Below, in pieces: positions 60,201 to 64,000 of a stretch of DNA of 64,000 bases. The stretch comes from Sipunculus nudus (lineage: Eukaryota > Annelida > Sipuncula > Golfingiida > Sipunculidae). How positions within the stretch are numbered: position 1 is the stretch's first letter; every line of letters starts with the position of its first letter. Below the pieces are notes generated by a model. The model saw only the letters and a program-made list of their open reading frames with translations. It did no database searches and was not told the DNA's origin. The position numbers and the translations under genes were made by a program. The stretch lies in contig CM049311.1 of assembly GCA_026874595.1 (NCBI GenBank), forward strand, positions 39,080,676 through 39,144,675, read 5' to 3'.

Positions 60201-62857
60201 ATAACCTTGAAACTTACAGGGATGTTGGAAAATATAATTTCTAGGTGCCCTATTGTTTTTGGTTAAAATAGGTCAAAGGTCAAGGTCAAGGTCGTCAAAA
60301 CTTCTGAAAAGGGTTTTTTCTTCATATCTTTGTGACTATTAGTCGTATCTACTTCAACAATAGCTTATTTTAATCGTCATTCCAAGGCCTGTCATCTGGT
60401 GTGTAGCTGACTCAAATTTGCCGTAACCATGGTTACAAATTTCTAGGGAAAAGTCATGATATTCGAAAATAAGGGATCTTATTTTTCTAACTTTGTCAGT
60501 TTTAAAGCTAGAGTGATCTAGTTTTTTGCATCAGGTAGCATTCAACTAGTACTACAAGATTTTATTACAACTCTTGCAGTATCTCGTAAAATATCTCGTG
60601 AATAGAGATATTTCGAGATTTCATTCATCTTGCGCCAAAGGCCACATTATTGCAGGAATCTTTTTGAAACTGACATATCATAAGTCCTACACTAGTATCT
60701 CGAAATTTTTTTTTCATTTTTTTAATATGGCTGCTAGGGGGCGCTGAACACGACCCTCACACAGATATCATTACATTGGCCATATCTCTAAAACCCAAAG
60801 CCTCAATTACATAAACTATAGCTTATTTTTTCCCTCTGAGTCTTCTCCATAAACTGATAATGTCATCTGGTCTCAATCTTGTGTCACTTTGTCAGTGTGT
60901 CCGTCTGTTTGTCAGTTGTCCTCAAATTCGCCTGCTTGCTCTTGCGTCTCACATATAGCATTCTACAGGCCACAGTTTTGAAAGAATGCTTTTGAAACTA
61001 TTACATCTTAAGTCTGACACTAATATCTCGAAACCAATTTTTCATTTTTTTGATATAGCCGCTAGGGGGCGCTGAACTCGAACCTCTCCCAACATATCAT
61101 GCTTTGGCAATATCTCCAAAACTATAAACCTCAGTTACATAGACTGTAGGTTTTTTCTTCCTTTGAGTTGTCTCCATAATCTGGAGTAGTCATCTGGACT
61201 CAGTCTTGAGTCACTTTGTCAGTGTGTCCGTCTGTTTGTCAGTTGTCCTCAAATTCGCCTACTTGCTGGTTCTTGTTTGTTTGTCACCACTCTCCTGGCC
61301 ACAATTTTGCCACAATAACCTTGAAACTTACAGGGATGATGAAAAAGGAAATTTCTAGGTGCCCTATTGTTTTTGGTTAATATAGGTCAAAGGTCAAGTC
61401 AAGGTCGTCAAAACTTCTTAAAACGGTTTTTTCTCCATATCTGTGTGACTTTCAGTTGTATCTATGTCAACAATAGCTCATTTTAATCGTCGTTCCACGG
61501 CCTGTCATTTGGTGTGTAGCTGATTAAAATTTGGTGTAACCATGGTTACAAATTTTGGGGGAAAAGTCAGGATATTCGAAAATAAGGGGTCTTATTTTTC
61601 TAACTTTGTCAGTTTTAAAGCTAGAGTGATCTAGTTTTTTGCATCAGGTAGCATTTAACTAGAACTACAAGATTTTATTACAACTCTTGCAGTATCTCAT
61701 AAAATATCTCGTGAATAGAGATATTTCGAGATTTCATTCATCTTGCGCCAAAGGCCACATTATTGCAGGAATCTTTTTGAAACTGACATATCATAAGTCC
61801 TACACTAGTATCTCGAATTTGTTTTTTCATTTTTTGAATATGACTGCTAGGGGGCGCTGCAAACGACCCTCACACATATATCATTACATTGGCCATATCG
61901 CTAAAACCCAAAGCCTCAATTACATAAACTTTAGCTTATTTTTTTCCTCTGAGTCTTCTCCATAAACTGATAATGTCATCTGGTCTCAATCTTGTGTCAC
62001 TTTGTCAGTGTGTCCGTCTGTTTGTCAGTTGTCCTCAAATTTGCCTGCTTGCTGGTTCTTGCGTCTCACATATAGCATTCTACAGGCCACAGTTTTTAAA
62101 AAATCATTTGAAAACTGATGCATATTATGTTTCACAGAAATATCTCTAAACTTTTTTTCTATTTTCCGGATATGGCCGCTAGGTGGCGCTGCACATGACC
62201 CTCACACACATATCATTATATTGACCATATCTCTAAAACCCAAAGGCACAATTACAGAAAGTATGGCTTATTTTCTTTCCCTGAGTCTTTTCCATGACCT
62301 AGTAATGTCATCTGGTCTCAATCTTGTGTCACTTTGTCAGTGTGTCTGTTTGTCAGTTGTCCTAAAATCCGCCTACTTGCTGGTTCTTGCGTCTCATATA
62401 TAGCATTCTAAAGGCCACAGTTTTTTTTTCAGGAATCCTTTTAAAACTGGTACATCTTATGTGTTACACTAATATCTCAAAACAGATTTTTCATTTTTCG
62501 GATATAGCCACTAGGGGGCGCTGCACTTTCACCTCCCCAACATATCATATTTTGGCTATCTCTCCAAAATTATAAACCTTACATACATAAACTATCACTA
62601 ATTTTGCTCTTCTTCACCTTCGGCGCTTTTGTCTGTAATCTGTTATCACAGATGTGTCAGTATGTCTGTCTGTTCGTCTTTTGTTGTCAGCTTTGTCTGC
62701 TTCCTCGTTGCTTTGTCTGATATGTCATTTTACAGGCCACAATTTCTCAACAAACGCTGAGTGTCATTCAAATAATAGAAAACCCACAATATGATCTGTC
62801 TGTCCGTCTGTCTGTCATTTCAACTTCTGGCAAGCGCTCGACCACTGGTCGTCTAGT
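57124..62857 (+). mobile_element. Family C Helentron-like element or concatemer with ~330 bp tandem units
   Basis: The 5' hairpin GCTTGCCG..CGGCAAGC is present twice (57124 and 57203), each followed by a (GTCT)n tract. The inverted copy TTCCGGCAAGC is at 60126-60136, followed by stem CGACC-TAT-GGTCG and CTAG (60154-60157). A second 3' end at about 62830-62856 has stem CGACC-ACT-GGTCG and CTAG. Four 'head' modules start at about 57289, 58231, 60169 and 61272 with 'ctcctggccacaattttgcc' and AGGTCAAAGGTCA. Each is followed by ~330 bp units containing 'cgtctgtttgtcagttgtcctc' and a CTCF-like 15-mer. Non-coding. Confidence 0.8.
57857..62522 (+). promoter_or_regulatory. Array of eleven CTCF-like motifs, all in one orientation
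   Basis: Motif starts are 57857, 58182, 58804, 59132, 59464, 59795, 60731, 61059, 61844, 62176 and 62508. Copies at 59132, 59795, 61059, 62176 and 62508 match the consensus CCRSYAGRKGGCRSY at all 15 positions; four copies have a single C-to-T change (CTGCTAGGGGGCGCT); 58182 has one mismatch and 59464 has two. Neighbouring motifs are mostly 325-332 bp apart, the length of the tandem unit. CTCF is present in molluscs as in most bilaterians; whether it binds here is not known. Confidence 0.55.
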
Positions 62858-63667
62858 TTAATATTTTACAAGAATAATCACCTGAATGATTCTTATAATA
62901 ATTGTCTTTTATGGTTCCAAATAATGAATTTTGGCTGAATTATAAAGATTGAATTGAGTCATTTTACCATATATGTTAGCTGTGTGAAGCAGATACATCT
63001 AGCCTGGCACCAGTTTATCAGCATCCATTACATCATGCCTATAGACATTTAGATTTCAGGTTATCTTTGGTTAATATTGACAAGAATGTAGATTTATGAT
63101 TTTAGATTTTCCCCATGCCGGGCAATGTTTACAATCACAGGTATGCGTTAACCCATACTATTTCGAAAACGATTGGAGCTAGCATCATGAAATTTAATGC
63201 AAAAAATTAGCCATCTGAAAAAATCTGCATTTTCTCAGATTTTATAAAGAAAAAACTAAAAAACCTTTAAAAATCTTCTCCTATGAGACGGTGAAGCCAA
63301 CTTGTTCAATATTTCACAGAAATAATCTTTTATACCATCTCCCTCAAGTTTGTTCAAATGGTTCAAGTTTGGTGAATTTTGGCCGAATTACGGGAAGTTG
63401 AACCTATTCATCTGTCCAAAAAAGCATACTAAAATGACAGTCTCAGAAACGGCCAGAGCTATCATCACCAAATTTTATGCCACTGTTGGTCACATGAGTC
63501 ATATATTCATGTATTGGTGGCACCACCTGCATTGACCTTTTTTTGTACGGGGGTCATTGGTCATCTGTATATTAACCCATAATTTCTCAGGAAAAGCAGG
63601 AGCTACCATCCCCAGATTTAATGCAATAATCTGTCACATATCAAATGTTGTGGGATTCAGCTTTTTT
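62858..63667 (+). mobile_element. Family D fragments, rearranged
   Basis: 62858-63140 matches D interior ('aatattttacaagaataatc', 'tatatgttagctgtgtgaagc', 'catctagcctggcaccag'). At about 63143 it switches to near-5' D sequence ('gttaacccatactatttcgaaaacgattggagctagcatcatg'), as at 14010-14060, and runs on to a family B start. Neither D terminus is present, and the left neighbour is the end of family C. Confidence 0.6.
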
Positions 63668-64000
63668 TAGCCCTCAGCCCTTAGGCAGATGGGCTATTAT
63701 CGTCACCCAAGCTGTCCGTCCGTCCGTCCGTCCATCCGTCCGGCGTCCGTTAACTTTTACCTTGTGAGCGGGATATCTTGAAAAGGATTCACCGTCAGAA
63801 TTTTATTTCCTTGGTAAAGATGTATTTCGACAAAATCTCGGTCAAGTTCGAAGATGGGTGACCTTGACCTATTTTTCTACATTTTAGAGCTGATTATAGA
63901 AAAACACTTAGATGCTTATTACTCAGGAACCATTTGGTGGATTTTCACAAAACTTACTATGATTATTGGGACTGATAGTCTGTACCTGCTATACAAGTTT
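63668..64000 (+). mobile_element. Family B Helentron-like element, 5' part, runs off the window
   Basis: AGCCCTCAGCC at 63669-63679 starts the same hairpin as B1, followed by (GTCC)n and 'aacttttaccttgtgagcgggatatcttgaaaaggattcacc'. TGACCTTGACCT is at 63859-63870. It is nearly identical to B1 up to the end of the window. Confidence 0.85.

Noticed and set aside
46578-64000. Tubby-domain exon in the last intron
   Set aside because: I looked for the conserved C-terminal tubby signature in all + frames and saw only repeat-derived frames; the exon must lie to the right of the window.

Overview
The window is animal (metazoan) nuclear DNA: AT-rich, intron-dominated and densely packed with non-autonomous mobile elements. 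It carries the middle of one protein-coding gene on the + strand, a tubby-like protein 4 (TULP4/TUSP) ortholog. The organism is most likely a bivalve or related mollusc. That is an inference from the repeat style: pearl/HINE-type Helentron derivatives with internal tandem repeats, and (GTCC)n/(GTCT)n tracts. No species can be named from the sequence.

Gene layout. Seven coding exons are joined by GT-AG introns, and their phases fit perfectly: 4071-4190, 19128-19270, 19444-19671, 37665-37899, 39606/39609-39814, 42003-42243 and 45430-46577. Together they give 773 in-frame codons. They cover the last WD40-type repeats, a SOCS box (BC box SLEYLCR, Cul box LPLP), the TULP4-specific region that continues the family (CTM...YTLYLEYLGG, then SNIWGTKF...LLHLQPRQMT), and a long disordered exon ending in a basic patch and an acidic SSDED stretch. 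The first exons lie upstream of the window. The C-terminal tubby domain lies beyond position 64000: I found no exon for it in the last 17.4 kb. Intron sizes are about 14.9 kb, 173 bp, 18.0 kb, 1.7 kb, 2.2 kb, 3.2 kb and more than 17.4 kb.

Repeats. Most intronic DNA belongs to six families that I call A to F, all inserted in + orientation. They share a common plan. The 5' end is usually a hairpin. A CG-rich or GTCC/GTCT microsatellite follows it, then tandem repeats. Near the 3' end one hairpin arm is repeated in inverted orientation, then comes a second hairpin, and the element ends in CTAGT or CTTGTT. This is the plan of Helentron-associated (HINE / pearl-like) elements. Complete or traceable copies: A at 7521-9041, 34549-35981, 40442-41899, 52333-56929 and 54676-55386; B at 10798-11776 and 63668-end; C at 57124-62857; D at 5347-9235, 13968-16205, 47009-49431, 49431-57123 and 52449-55580; E at about 33514-37555 and 42469-44342, plus many 3' ends; F from 50797. 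At 49431-57123 they are nested four deep.

Other repeats are a 38-bp minisatellite (25643-27095) with a 190-bp higher-order unit, two pogo/Tigger-type remnants, a tRNA-derived SINE, a LINE 3' tail, and several short minisatellites and microsatellites.

Most interesting signals. (1) Family C carries eleven same-orientation copies of a CTCF-like 15-mer, mostly spaced about 330 bp apart. (2) Families A, B, C, D and F all carry tandem AGGTCA-type nuclear-receptor half-sites. (3) A 12-14 bp palindrome centred on GGCGCC is shared by four otherwise different families. (4) A TE-poor block at about 28.9-29.6 kb clusters RFX-like, CArG, CCAAT and CRE motifs upstream of a strong splice donor, and could be an internal promoter. 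All regulatory roles are inferred from motifs only.
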